A stretch of DNA of 64,000 bases, from positions 610,861,486 to 610,925,485 of the forward strand of contig CM053029.1 of assembly GCA_028564925.1 (NCBI GenBank). The letters are read 5' to 3'. Both the position numbers and the translations under genes were made by a program. The notes under the pieces are model-generated. The model was not told where the DNA came from. It searched no databases and was given only the letters and a program-made list of their open reading frames with translations. Each line of letters begins with the position of its first letter. Within the stretch, counting starts at the first letter, position 1. This DNA comes from Lithobates sylvaticus (Eukaryota; Chordata; Amphibia; Anura; Ranidae). Positions 33,672-44,312 of this stretch are shown here, one piece after another.

Positions 33672-36600
33672 CGGGAGGGCACCGTCTTGCGAGGGGTAGC
33701 TTCATACACCCCAATTAGGGACCTTATACGTAAGGGTAGACTTAATTTAGTCATAGATAGATAACACAAAAGTATGGCGTAAGAATGGTATGAATGTGAA
33801 TGCTCGAGGTACAAAGAATCTGCAAATATAACGCGGACCCTTTGACCCTAAATTTTTTTTTTTTTTTTTTTTTCTCTCTTCCTCTCTTTCTCCTCCCACT
33901 CCCCCTCCCCTTTTATCTCCTTCCCTCTCCCGAATTTTCATTATGATTAAAATATGTTCATATAATGTCAGAGGTCTAAATGTACCTTCTAAAAGATCTC
34001 AGATTTTATACTCCCTTCATAGTCAAAATGTGGGTATTATCATGTTTCAGGAAACACATTTTGGCTCAGATCACATACCCAATATACAAACAGGCCACTA
34101 TCCAACATGGTATCATGACTCCTTTTCATATTCAAAATCAAGAGGAGTCTCCATTGCAATACATAAATCAATACCACACCAAGTCCTAAAATGTTATAAA
34201 AATAAAGATGGAAGAGGACTCTTATTAAAGGTCTCTATCTATGGTAAGAAATACACTTTTATAAATATATATTTGCCTAATCAAGATCAGATGGAATTTG
34301 GGACACAACTTATATCAGAAATGATGGAGAGGGCAGAAGGGAGTATAGTAATTGGTGGGGACTTCAATTTTGTCCTCGATCGAGAGATAGATACGACAGC
34401 CCCCCCAATTAAAGAAAAGAAAAATATAAGAAAAAGGTTTAAAGAAATGATGAATAGATTTCAACTAATAGATATATGGAGAATGGACCACCCTCTAGAA
34501 AGGGACTATACTTTCCTCTCAAAAGTTCATGGAACGTACCACAGACTTGATTATTTCCTAATAAACCAACTAGGAATGGCCGAGATCTCCTCCCCTGAAA
34601 TAGGAAGCGCAATATGGTCAGATCACACACCCATCTATATAACGTTAACGATAGATAAAAGGAAAAAAAATAGAGGGTCTTGGAGACTGAACGATAACCT
34701 ATTATTTGACGAAATATGTGTAACTGAAATCGGGTCAGCAATAACCAATTTCCTGGCAGATCATATAGAGGACACCACGTCTCTCCCCAATCAATGGGAA
34801 ACTTTAAAATGTATCATACGTGGCTTGTTCATAAAACATGGGACAAGATTAAAAAAGATAAAAGGAAATCATATAGTCCAACTTTCAAGTGATATTAAAA
34901 AGCTAGAAAAGCAACACAAACTAAATCCCATACAGGAAATATTAAAGGAATTAAATATAAAGAAAACGGAACTTAGAATATTATTAGATGAACAAACCTT
35001 ACAAATCAGAGACACAATACGATCCCTACACTATCACCAAGGTAATAAACCTGGTAAATTACTAGCAAATATACTGCGCCAACGTACAAATCCCACATCT
35101 ATTATTAAGATTAAAACCGAATTGGGTACTTATACTCATGACCCAAAGGGTATTGTGGAAACTTTTCGGAGTTTCTATTCTAAACTATATAATATCTCTA
35201 ATGAGGTGACCGAAAGAAGCCTCAAGACCCTTCGGCAAAAAACACAGGAGTATATAAAAGAAACCCCAATACAGACCTTAGCTGACACTGATAAAGAACA
35301 ATTAGAAGATGAATTTTCGGAACAGGAAATTAAAGGAGTGATAGACTCACTGGTGGTGGGGAAAAGTCCAGGACCGGACGGCTTCACCCCCCGGTTCTAT
35401 AAACAATTTAAAGAACAATTAATCCCAATTATGAAACAGTTATTTAATGGAGTATCAAAAGGCCAACCCTTTGTTCCACAAGGAATGCAAGCATTCATTT
35501 CCCTTATACCCAAACCAGAAAAAGACCACACCATTTGCGGAAATTACCGTCCTATCTCCTTGACAAATGTGGACCTTAGAATATATTCAAAGGTCATAGC
35601 AAATAGACTTACTCCTATACTCCCAAAATACATTCACCTAGATCAAACAGGATTTGTAAAAGGTAGGGAGGCTAGAGACAATACCTTAAAGACAGTAACA
35701 CTTATAGAATACGCTCAGAGACATGCCATCCCATCCTGTCTATTGGCAGTGGACGCTGAGAAAGCGTTTGACAGGGTGGGATGGTGCATCCTCGAAGAAA
35801 CACTAAAACAATGGGGCGTAGGCCCAATCCTATTAGAAAAAATGATGGTATTATATCAAAAACCTACAGCCAGAATAAGAACGGCCGGAGAAATATCCGA
35901 GCCAATGTGTATAACAAACGGAACTAGACAAGGATGTCCCCTGTCCCCCTTACTGTATGTATTGGTTATGAAACATCTTGCAATAGCTATCCGAAACAAC
36001 CCAAATATACAGGGACTAAAAACACAACAACATGAATATAAAATCTCTATTTATGCAGATGATTTATTAGTCTATATAACAAATCCCATAATTACACTCC
36101 CTAACCTGATACAAGAATTTGAGAGGTTCGCAAGGGTAAGTTACTTTAAGGTAAATTATAACAAGTCTGAAATGATGGACATCTCACTTCCTTCAGATAA
36201 AGTGGAATTAATTAAGACTAATTTCCCTTTTATTAGGCAATCAATAGCAATTAAATACCTTGGAATATATATTCCTAAGGAACTGGACAAGTTATACGAA
36301 CTTAACTATCTCCCAATCACTGCTAAAATAATAAAAACACTACAAAAATATACTAAAGGGATTTATTCATGGATAGGAAGAATAAACATAATAAAAATGG
36401 ACATACTACCAAAAATTTTATATGTATTTCAGGCCATCCCACTTTTTCCTGCAAAAAATATAATAAACCAATTACGGAAAGCAATAGGAAGTTTTATTTG
36501 GGCAGGAAAGCCCGCTAGAGTAAATAGGTCAACACTGACTCGAACGAAAGAAGAAGGAGGGTTGGCACTACCAGATGTTACGACTTACCTAAAAGCAGCC

Positions 36601-38006
36601 CTAATAACAAGAATAATAGACTGGTTTCAAAACGAGGATACTAAGCAATGGGTTGGATTGGAGGAAGAGATCACGGCCATAAGACTGAAATCATTACCAT
36701 GGGTTAAAAAAGAACATCGCCCCTTAGATAGTGAAATGCCATTTTTTGTGGCTCTGACGATGAAAGTATGGGATAGCCTGGCAAGACAGGGCCAGGGATT
36801 TTCATGTGCAGGCCCAATGACCCCTATATTTAATAACCCGGGATTCCCACCAGCAATGAAATCAGGAACCTTTTTAAAGTGGAATAAAAAGCAGGACACT
36901 AGAGTATGGGAGATAACTGAATACAACAGGTTAATATCGCCAGAAGCCTTAGATATAGAATATAATAATAATTGGATACAATACTGGCAATTACATAAAT
37001 ATATTACCCACTTAGCGAAAGAAGAGATACTTAATAGACCCCTGACAGACTTTGAGGAAATTCTGATAGGGAAACAAAAACCAACCCACAATTTGTCTAA
37101 TATATATAAGTATTTAATGAAAAACAATAACAGACAGGAGATAATACAGATAAAAAAATGGGAAGAAGAATTAGGAATAAATATCCCCAAAAGTAAATGG
37201 AACGAAGCATTTAAAATAATACATAAACTATCAAAATCTAGTAAACATCAGGAGAGGAACTATAAACTTCTAATTAGATGGTATAGATGCCCAACAGACA
37301 TGAAGAAAATAAATCCAGAAAATGAAGACAAATGCTGGAGATGTCAAAAAGATATTGGAACAATGTCACATATCTGGTATTACTGCCCTGGGGTTTATAG
37401 TTTCTGGGAGCAAATATACAAAATATATGCAGTAATGACAGGAAGAGTAATTCAACCTGACATTTTGATGTCGGTATTGTCAATGAATTTGGGATCGGTA
37501 AAAAAGGTCAGGAAAGGTACTTTGAAGTATTTTCTTACTGCTGCACGCACTACAATAGCTAGAAAATGGAAAAATAGGGAAAGTCCGAACATAAAGGAAT
37601 GGGAGATGGAGATGAACGAAATGTGTGCACTGGAAAAAAGATCGGAAACAGAGAAGGAGGTTAAAAAAGAGCCTAGGACTGCATGGCAGACCTGGATTGA
37701 GTTTAATATTCTACAACCTAGATGGAGAGAACAATTCTAAAAAAGGGTGAAGGAGAAGGGGGAAAAGGAGGTTGATGTTGAGGTATGGATGTATACTGGG
37801 ATGGATCTTGAAGAATGAATGTTATATGTGGACAGACTGTAAATTTAATACAATAAACACAAGGCTATATTTAAATCGAATAATGGCAACTAAATATGTT
37901 AATGTACAAAGTAAATGTATCCACTATGATATCTGTGTGTAAGCAATGCAAACTGTTGTAAAGGAAAAAAAAAAGGAAAATTTTTTTGATAAATAAAGAT
38001 ATTTAT
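33672..38006 (+). mobile_element. L1-like LINE, ORF2-only insertion with target duplication
   Basis: It is bounded by a 14-bp duplication, AAAAATGTCYGATG, at 33658-33671 and 38007-38020 (one C/T difference). About 270 bases precede ORF2 and include a short frame ending in a stop near 33764 (IRDLIRKGRLNLVIDR), possibly the end of ORF1, then a long pyrimidine tract (33850-33930). After ORF2 come about 265 bases ending GATAAATAAAGATATTTAT with no long poly(A). It is 5'-truncated: ORF1 is absent. The intact ORF2 and near-perfect duplication point to recent insertion. Confidence 0.93.
33943..37740 (+). CDS. LINE ORF2 protein: endonuclease and reverse transcriptase
   Basis: An uninterrupted 1265-codon frame. 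The N-terminal apurinic-type endonuclease has its key residues: N8 in YNVRGL, E37 in FQETH, D140 and N142 in GGDFN, and S226-D227-H228 in SDHTPI. The reverse transcriptase follows: KSPGPDGFTPRFYK, GNYRPISL, FVKGREARDN, AVDAEKAFDRV, GTRQGCPLSPLLY and the catalytic YADD at residues 704-707. Near the C-terminus a CX2CX8HX4C motif (C1131, C1134, H1143, C1148) matches the L1-type Cys/His knuckle. The family is L1-like, probably the Tx1 group common in frogs. The protein would nick target DNA and copy its own RNA there. Codon use is very A/T-rich compared with the RAB11FIP1 exons. ATG is chosen just upstream of the conserved KICSYNVRG start. Confidence 0.95.
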   Translation: MIKICSYNVRGLNVPSKRSQILYSLHSQNVGIIMFQETHFGSDHIPNIQTGHYPTWYHDSFSYSKSRGVSIAIHKSIPHQVLKCYKNKDGRGLLLKVSIYGKKYTFINIYLPNQDQMEFGTQLISEMMERAEGSIVIGGDFNFVLDREIDTTAPPIKEKKNIRKRFKEMMNRFQLIDIWRMDHPLERDYTFLSKVHGTYHRLDYFLINQLGMAEISSPEIGSAIWSDHTPIYITLTIDKRKKNRGSWRLNDNLLFDEICVTEIGSAITNFLADHIEDTTSLPNQWETLKCIIRGLFIKHGTRLKKIKGNHIVQLSSDIKKLEKQHKLNPIQEILKELNIKKTELRILLDEQTLQIRDTIRSLHYHQGNKPGKLLANILRQRTNPTSIIKIKTELGTYTHDPKGIVETFRSFYSKLYNISNEVTERSLKTLRQKTQEYIKETPIQTLADTDKEQLEDEFSEQEIKGVIDSLVVGKSPGPDGFTPRFYKQFKEQLIPIMKQLFNGVSKGQPFVPQGMQAFISLIPKPEKDHTICGNYRPISLTNVDLRIYSKVIANRLTPILPKYIHLDQTGFVKGREARDNTLKTVTLIEYAQRHAIPSCLLAVDAEKAFDRVGWCILEETLKQWGVGPILLEKMMVLYQKPTARIRTAGEISEPMCITNGTRQGCPLSPLLYVLVMKHLAIAIRNNPNIQGLKTQQHEYKISIYADDLLVYITNPIITLPNLIQEFERFARVSYFKVNYNKSEMMDISLPSDKVELIKTNFPFIRQSIAIKYLGIYIPKELDKLYELNYLPITAKIIKTLQKYTKGIYSWIGRINIIKMDILPKILYVFQAIPLFPAKNIINQLRKAIGSFIWAGKPARVNRSTLTRTKEEGGLALPDVTTYLKAALITRIIDWFQNEDTKQWVGLEEEITAIRLKSLPWVKKEHRPLDSEMPFFVALTMKVWDSLARQGQGFSCAGPMTPIFNNPGFPPAMKSGTFLKWNKKQDTRVWEITEYNRLISPEALDIEYNNNWIQYWQLHKYITHLAKEEILNRPLTDFEEILIGKQKPTHNLSNIYKYLMKNNNRQEIIQIKKWEEELGINIPKSKWNEAFKIIHKLSKSSKHQERNYKLLIRWYRCPTDMKKINPENEDKCWRCQKDIGTMSHIWYYCPGVYSFWEQIYKIYAVMTGRVIQPDILMSVLSMNLGSVKKVRKGTLKYFLTAARTTIARKWKNRESPNIKEWEMEMNEMCALEKRSETEKEVKKEPRTAWQTWIEFNILQPRWREQF

Positions 38007-38527
38007 AAAAATGTCTGATGTGTCCGCCATAATGTCGCAGTCATAATAAAAATCGCTGATCGCCGCCATTACTAGTAAAAAAAAAAAATATTAATAAAAA
38101 TGCTATAAAACTATCCCCTATTTTGTAAACGCTTTAACTTTTGCGCAAATCAATCAATAATCGCTTATTGTGATTTTTTTTTTACCAAAAATATGTAGAT
38201 GAATACGTATCGGCCTAAACTGAGGAAAAACTTTTTTTATATATTTTTGGGGGATATTTATTATAGCAAAAAGTGAAAAATAATGTTTTTTTTTTTTCAA
38301 AATTGTCTCTCTTTTGTTTATAGCGCAAAAAATAAAATCCGCAGGGGCGATCAAATACCACCAAAAAAAAGCTCTATTTGTGGGAAAAAAAGGACGTCAA
38401 TTTTGTTTGGGAGCCACGTCGCACGACCGCGCAATTGTCAGTTAAAGCGACGCAGTGCCGAATCGCAATAAGTGCTCCGGTCTTATGCCAGCAAAATGGT
38501 CCGGGGCTGAAAGTGGTTAAGAGACAC

Positions 38528-38959
38528 TAAAGCCCCATACACACGGTCGGACTTTTTCATGGATTCTGTCCGATCGGACAATGTTGTTGAAAAATCAGAC
38601 CGTGTGTATGCACCATCGGACAGTGTTCGTCGATTTGTCCGACGGACAAAGTCTTATCTCCTGCTGGAAAGATTTGCCGTCAACCCGGTCCGATCACACC
38701 AAACCCGATCGTGTGTACGGTTGTCCGACCGGACAAAGTGCTACGCATGCTCAGATCACATTACAAGACCAAAGCTATTGGCTACTAGCCTCTACGTTGT
38801 CCCGTCGTAGGCAACAAACGTCACCACGTTCAGAATGATCGGATTTTCCGACAACTTTGTCCGACCGTGTGTACGCAAAACCAACATCGGACAAAGTACG
38901 ACGGACATGATCCGACGGACCTGGTCCGCGGATTGTCCGACCGTGTGTATGGGGCTTTA
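38528..38959. mobile_element. Palindromic MITE (TAAAGCCCCATACACACGG ends)
   Basis: Both ends read TAAAGCCCCATACACACGGTC inward. GTCCGA/TCGGAC words recur through the interior. It sits in TAG-hAT copy 3 just after the TTAA-B element. Comparison with the repeated hAT block (CACTGTCCATTC) suggests a short target duplication of about 3-5 bp, which is not hAT-like. Confidence 0.75.
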
Positions 38960-39213
38960 GACTCTCCATTCAAAAGAACAATTCGAGTACACGAACAAAC
39001 GAAATTACGAACACACGAATGAAAATACGAACATACGCAATGTCATATGTCAGATGTCATTTTCTTTCTTTTACTGTTTTGCAGTTTCGTATTTTCGTAA
39101 TTTTCGTATTTTGCTTCTTTCAATTATTCGGATGTTCGGATTGATCCGAATGTACGAATACTAACAAATTCGTACGAAAATCTATTCGTTACGAACCGAA
39201 TCGCACATGTCTA

Positions 39214-39635
39214 GAATCTCCTACCGAGCCACACACAGGAGGTAAGTAGAATATGTAAGTGTTTTGAAAATAATTTAGACTCATGAAAAATGGCATGTCA
39301 TTGCCGTCATCCCTAATAAATGTGGTCATTAATACCTCAGAATAAATGGGATTTTTAAGGCAACGTAGTCAACAAAAATATATATAAAAAAATTATATAA
39401 TTTTATTCATACAAAAATATGGAAAAGAAAAAATATAGAAAGACAATTGAACAATATATACATATTTTGAATATGTTTCACATAAAAAGATCACTGATTT
39501 TGAACATGTAATAGGTTATATAAGAGTGGCCATTTCATACTACATATCAATACAAGACAGAGACAAGAAGAAATACTGGCTCTGGATGTACAGTAGTCTG
39601 AAAAATCCAACGCGTTTCGAAGTGTGCATATGTAT
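39214..39635. other. Possible Penelope-like retroelement remnant with a GAAACGCGT motif
   Basis: AT-rich sequence ends in AACGCGTTTCGAAGTG at about 39609, which reads GAAACGCGTT on the minus strand. This word is the 3' half of hammerhead ribozymes known from Penelope-like elements. The rest of the motif is not present, as TAG-hAT copy 4 begins at 39636. Confidence 0.35.
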
Positions 39636-40565
39636 TAGACATGTGCAATTTGTTTCGTCTTTTTTCGTTTTCCGTTAAAATTCGTTATATTCGTTCATTC
39701 GTTATCGTACGAATGAACGAATGATTCACTAAAAATTTTAATGAATAACGAATTATCGAATTGAAGGAATATGGAAAACAACGAAAATCCGAAATAACCA
39801 AATTAGAAACAACGAAACTACGAAAGAAGAAAATCCGAAAAACAAAAACAGGAACAACGAAAATCAAAATGAACGAAAAAATTTGTACATTCGTAACTTT
39901 TTTTTTTTTGTTGAATTGGTCATTTTCCGTGTCCCTTCCAATGGCGCTGCTTAACGTGGTTCGAATGGATTGAACGAAAAAATTCGTACCTTCGTAACTT
40001 CTTTCTTTTTCGATTCGTAATTTCCAGTGTCTCTTACAATGGCGCTGCTTAACGTGCTTCGAATGGGTTGAACGAAAAAATTCGTACATTCATAACTTTT
40101 TTTTTTTTTGCGATTCGTAATTTTCCGTGTCTCTTACAATGGCGCTGCTTAACGTACTTCGAATGGGTTGAACGAAAAAATTCGTACATTCATAACTTTT
40201 TTTTTTTTTTTCGCGATTCGTAATTTTCCATGTCTCTTACAATGGCGCTGCTTAACGTGCTTCGAATGGATTGGACCAAAAAATTTGTTCATTCGTAACT
40301 TTTTTTTTCGATTCGTAATTTTCCGTGTCTCTTACAATGTAATAATAGCATACACATTACATAACATTATGAATTATGCTCCGATTACGAATCTACGAAA
40401 ACAATGTTACGAAAGTACAAATAAATCAATCTTACGAAAGTACGAATGTAACTAAATCTACGAAAATACGAATACGTCCGAATTTCGAATAAACGAAAAT
40501 GAAACTAACGGAAAAACGAATCAACGAAAAAATAACTATTACGAATACGAACACCGACGACTTAC
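39636..40565 (+). mobile_element. TAG-hAT copy 4, left part only
   Basis: It starts TAGACATGTGCAATTTG. It contains 4-5 copies of a ~100-bp tandem block (about 39886-40340) with the segment AATGGCGCTGCTTAACGT, also found once in copy 5 on the other strand. It runs into the foldback element in the middle of the segment AACACCGACGACTTACG and does not resume after 43157, so the right half is lost. Confidence 0.8.
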
Positions 40566-41295
40566 GCCTCGTACACACGTACGGACTTTTGCCGGCGGAC
40601 CTAAGTCCAGCGGACAATCCGCTGGACTTTCCGGCTAGGTCCGCTGGACTTTCCGAGGGTGTGGACTTGCCCACACACGCACGGACTTGTCCAGCGGATA
40701 ATCCGCCGGCCAAAAGTCCGCGGGACTTTTGAAAATGAACGGACTTGCCCACACACGGAGCAGTCCGTTCATTTTGAACGTAACTTCAGGTTACGTAGCT
40801 AGCGTAGGCAGTAAATGCCGCCGCGCTAGCTCCGCAAGCTGGCATGGATTTAAAGGGAATCCCCACGCCGAAAAAACGGCGTGGGGGTTCCCCCCAAATC
40901 CATGTCAGACCCTCATCCGAGCACGCAGCCTGGCAGGCCAGGAAAGGGGTGGGGACGAACGAGCGCCCCCCCCCCTCCTGAGCCGTACCAGGCCGCGTGC
41001 CCTCAACATGGGGGGTGCCCTGGGGAAAGGGGGGCCGTGCGGCCCCCCCACCCCAAAGCACCTTGTCCCCATGTTGATGAGGACAAGGGCCTCTTCCCGA
41101 CAACCCTGGCCGTTGGTTGTCGGGGTCTGCGGGCGGGGGCTTATCGGAATCTGGGAACCCCCTTTAATAAGGGGGCCCCCAGATCCCGGCCCCCCACCCT
41201 ATGTGAATGAGTATGGGGTACGATGTACCCCTACCCATTCACCTAAGGTGTAAAATGTAAAGTAAAAAAAAACACCCACACTTTTGAAAAAATAG

Positions 41296-41301
41296 TTTAT
41301 T
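41296..41301 (-). terminator. Poly(A) signal AATAAA, left arm of the foldback element
   Basis: On the minus strand GCAATAAACTATTTTTTC lies about 460 bases after the outward TATA box at 41758-41765. The mirror signal is at 42378. Confidence 0.4.
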
Positions 41302-41757
41302 GCACTGCTCCGGGGGTCTTCTTCCGTCTTGGGGGTCTTCTCGCCGGACTCCCCCGCCATTTACCAAGCTCTTTTACCGAGCGAGGGGAGTCCGGCTACC
41401 TTCTTCGTCGTCGCCGCCGTCTGGGGGTCTCGATCCGCCTTCGGGGGTCTTCTTCCGTCTTGGGGGTCTTCTCGCCGGACTCCTCCCCTCTCTTCTGCTC
41501 TTTTACCTAGCTCTTTCACGAGGGGAGGTGTCCGGCTACCTTCTTCGTCGTCGCCGCCGTCGTCGTCTGGGGGTCTCGATCCGCCTTCGGGGGTCTTCCG
41601 GGGGTCTCTTCTGTTCTTGCGGCGGTCGTCGTCTTCCGCGCCGCCGGCGCCGCTTCTTCTTCTTCTTCTTGTCCTTCTTGTTCTTGTTCTTCTTCTTCTT
41701 CCGATGTTGACCCGACGCTCTCTCTGCCCGGAATGCCTGTGCCGCTCTGAGCTCGGA

Positions 41758-41923
41758 CTTATATAGGGACATGGGCGACAGGGTCACATGTTCATGTCAC
41801 ATGGTGACCCCGCCCCCTTGCGATGTCACAGTCCCAGCATCCTCCGGGACTGTGACAACACAAGGGGGCGGGGTCACCATGTGACATGTGCATGTGACCC
41901 TGTCGCCCATGTCCCTATATAAG
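41758..41923. promoter_or_regulatory. Predicted divergent promoter at the axis of the foldback element
   Basis: TATATAAG reads outward at 41916-41923 (plus) and 41758-41765 (minus). Inside them are GACCCCGCCCCC (about 41805) and GGGGGCGGGGTC (about 41865). The axis near 41841 is the hairpin GTCACAGTCCC / GGGACTGTGAC. Confidence 0.45.
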
Positions 41924-42377
41924 TCCGAGCTCAGAGCGGCACAGGCATTCCGGGCAGAGAGAGCGTCGGGTCAACATCGGAAGAAGAAGAAGAACAAGAA
42001 CAAGAAGGACAAGAAGAAGAAGAAGGCGGCGCCGGCGGCGCGGAAGACGACGACCGCCGCAAGAACAGAAGAGACCCCCGGAAGACCCCCGAAGGCGGAT
42101 CGAGACCCCCAGACGACGACGGCGGCGACGACGAAGAAGGTAGCCGGACACCTCCCCTCGTGAAAGAGCTAGGTAAAAGAGCAGAAGAGAGGGGAGGAGT
42201 CCGGCGAGAAGACCCCCAAGACGGAAGAAGACCCCCGAAGGCGGATCGAGACCCCCAGACGGCGGCGACGACGAAGAAGGTAGCCGGACTCCCCTCGCTC
42301 GGTAAAAGAGCTTGGTAAATGGCGGGGGAGTCCGGCGAGAAGACCCCCAAGACGGAAGAAGACCCCCGGAGCAGTGC

Positions 42378-42383
42378 AATAAA
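42378..42383 (+). terminator. Poly(A) signal AATAAA, right arm of the foldback element
   Basis: GCAATAAAC lies about 460 bases after the plus TATA box. It is followed by GTGTGGGTGTTTTTTTTT, a good GT/T-rich downstream element. Confidence 0.45.
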
Positions 42384-43157
42384 CTATTTTTTCAAAAGTG
42401 TGGGTGTTTTTTTTTTTACTTTACATTTTACACCTTAGGTGAATGGGTAGGGGTACATCGTACCCCATACTCATTCACATAGGGTGGGGGGCCGGGATCT
42501 GGGGGCCCCCTTATTAAAGGGGGTTCCCAGATTCCGATAAGCCCCCGCCCGCAGACCCCGACAACCAACGGCCAGGGTTGTCGGGAAGAGGCCCTTGTCC
42601 TCATCAACATGGGGACAAGGTGCTTTGGGGTGGGGGGGCCGCACGGCCCCCCTTTCCCCAGGGCACCCCCCATGTTGAGGGCACGCGGCCTGGTACGGCT
42701 CAGGAGGGGGGGGGGGCGCTCGTTCGTCCCCACCCCTTTCCTGGCCTGCCAGGCTGCGTGCTCGGATGAGGGTCTGACATGGATTTGGGGGGAACCCTCA
42801 CGCCGTTTTTTCGGCGTGGGGATTCCCTTTAAATCCATGCCAGGTCACGGAGCTGGCGCGGCGGCAGTAACTGCCTACGCTAGCTACGTAACCTGAAGTC
42901 ACGTGCTAAATGAACGGACTTGCCGATGAGCGGCAAGTCCGTTCATTTCAAAAGTCCCGCGGACTTGCCCACTAACGGCGGGATTGTCCGCTGGACTTCC
43001 AAGTCCAGCGGATAATTTGAGAACAAAACCTGAAACTTTAGTCCGCCGTACTTTGGCGCCAAAAAGTCCGCCGGCGCCCACACACGAGGGGATTATCCTC
43101 TGGACTTCAGTCCAGAGGATAATCCCGCGGGATTGTCCCTTCGTGTGTACGCGGCCT

Positions 43158-43834
43158 ATAGGATGCACAAAGGTTTACAACCACTTTAATGGAGTTGGGT
43201 TCCGTTCCTGAACCTTCAAAGCTTTCTATTTTTTCTATATAAATACCTATTTCATGTATTTTCTAGACCTTACTAGAGATCTTGCGATGGTGCAGAAGGA
43301 AAAATGCAGGGTCCTTCGTTAGCTTCGACAGTGGCGGCCCGTCCATAGGGGGCGCCGGGCGCCCCCCCCCCCTCCTTGCAGTTAAAAAAAATAAATAAAT
43401 AAATAAAAAAAAAAGTTCAAAAAAAAAAAAAATGTATTTAAACATGTCCCTTTAAGGGCGCCATGTCCCTTTAAGGGCGCACAGTGCAGTATGCACCGCT
43501 CTATCACCAATAGATAGATTCATGCATTGCATGAATCTATCTATTGGTCACCTCTGCCGCCCCCTATTCAGGTGTCCGGCCCTGATCGGGCGCCGGGCAT
43601 CTGAATTACAGTGGGGGGGGTGTTGCTGGAAGCGCCCCTATTAGAGCTGTAAGCTCTAATAGGGGACCTGATTAGAGCGGTGTGCTCTAATAGGCTTCCC
43701 TAAGTGTAAACAGCGGGCGCACGGCCGTGCGTTCGCTGATTACACAGTATTGTGTTAGAGAAGCGAATACATCGCTTCCCTAACACAGACCCGCCTCTCA
43801 GCCAATCAGGTTGCCAGGTCTGTTACCTGTCACC
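43158..43834. other. Non-coding DNA with a hAT-like MITE end, up to the gap
   Basis: At about 43330 CAGTGGCGGCCCGTCCATAG starts a typical hAT-type MITE with GGGCGCC-rich sequence. Tandem CCCTTTAAGGGCG and an inverted pair around ATAGATAGATTCATG follow. The right end falls in or beyond the gap. Confidence 0.5.
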
Positions 43835-44312
43835 NNNNNNNNNNNNNNNNNNNNNNNNNNNNNNNNNNNNNNNNNNNNNNNNNNNNNNNNNNNNNNNNNN
43901 NNNNNNNNNNNNNNNNNNNNNNNNNNNNNNNNNNNNNNNNNNNNNNNNNNNNNNNNNNNNNNNNNNNNNNNNNNNNNNNNNNNNNNNNNNNNNNNNNNNN
44001 NNNNNNNNNNNNNNNNNNNNNNNNNNNNNNNNNNNNNNNNNNNNNNNNNNNNNNNNNNNNNNNNNNNNNNNNNNNNNNNNNNNNNNNNNNNNNNNNNNNN
44101 NNNNNNNNNNNNNNNNNNNNNNNNNNNNNNNNNNNNNNNNNNNNNNNNNNNNNNNNNNNNNNNNNNNNNNNNNNNNNNNNNNNNNNNNNNNNNNNNNNNN
44201 NNNNNNNNNNNNNNNNNNNNNNNNNNNNNNNNNNNNNNNNNNNNNNNNNNNNNNNNNNNNNNNNNNNNNNNNNNNNNNNNNNNNNNNNNNNNNNNNNNNN
44301 NNNNNNNNNNNN
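43835..44312. other. Assembly gap, 478 N
   Basis: 478 unknown bases. The odd length suggests an estimated rather than placeholder size. Frames across it are artefacts. Confidence 1.

Larger units (their letters stand above)
33228..38520 (+). mobile_element. TTAA-B MITE inside TAG-hAT copy 3, itself split by a LINE
   Basis: TTAA at 33228-33231 and 38517-38520. The left part (33232-33671) begins CTGGTTCCCGACCGGCGCG and runs to the AAAATGTCCGATG segment. The right part resumes at the duplicate of that segment (38007) and continues TGTCCGCCATAATGTCGCAG to the GGGGCTGAAAGTGG end. Without the LINE the element is about 960 bp, as in other copies. Confidence 0.93.
32578..39213. mobile_element. TAG-hAT copy 3, split by later insertions
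   Basis: Perfect 8-bp duplications GAATCTCC flank it (32570-32577 and 39214-39221). The ends are TAGACATGTGCAC and CGCACATGTCTA. Own sequence (about 32578-33227 and 38960-39213) is made of TTCGTAA-type words and repeated blocks such as CATTCAAAAGAACAATT. A TTAA-B element with a LINE inside, and a palindromic MITE (38528-38959), lie within it. Confidence 0.92.
40566..43157. mobile_element. 2.6-kb foldback element with divergent promoter cassette
   Basis: The outer ends are inverted (GCCTCGTACACACG at 40566 and CGTGTGTACGCGGCC at 43156). Next come GGACTT/AAGTCC-rich flanks of unequal sequence, and then two nearly identical inverted arms, about 40740-41835 and 41842-42930. From the axis each arm carries: GC box, TATATAAG, a GAAGAAGA/AAGAAGAAG-rich stretch, AATAAA, then the same GGTAGGGGTAC, GATCTGGGGGCCC and CATGTTGAGGGCA blocks as TAG-hAT copies 1 and 2. 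The ends are unrelated to hAT. No transposase. Confidence 0.88.

Noticed and set aside
41888-42163. 91-codon Lys-rich frame in the foldback element as a protein gene
   Set aside because: Its start lies upstream of the TATA box, and the mirror arm has the same frame only because of the palindrome. The likely transcript from the TATA box has no early ATG.
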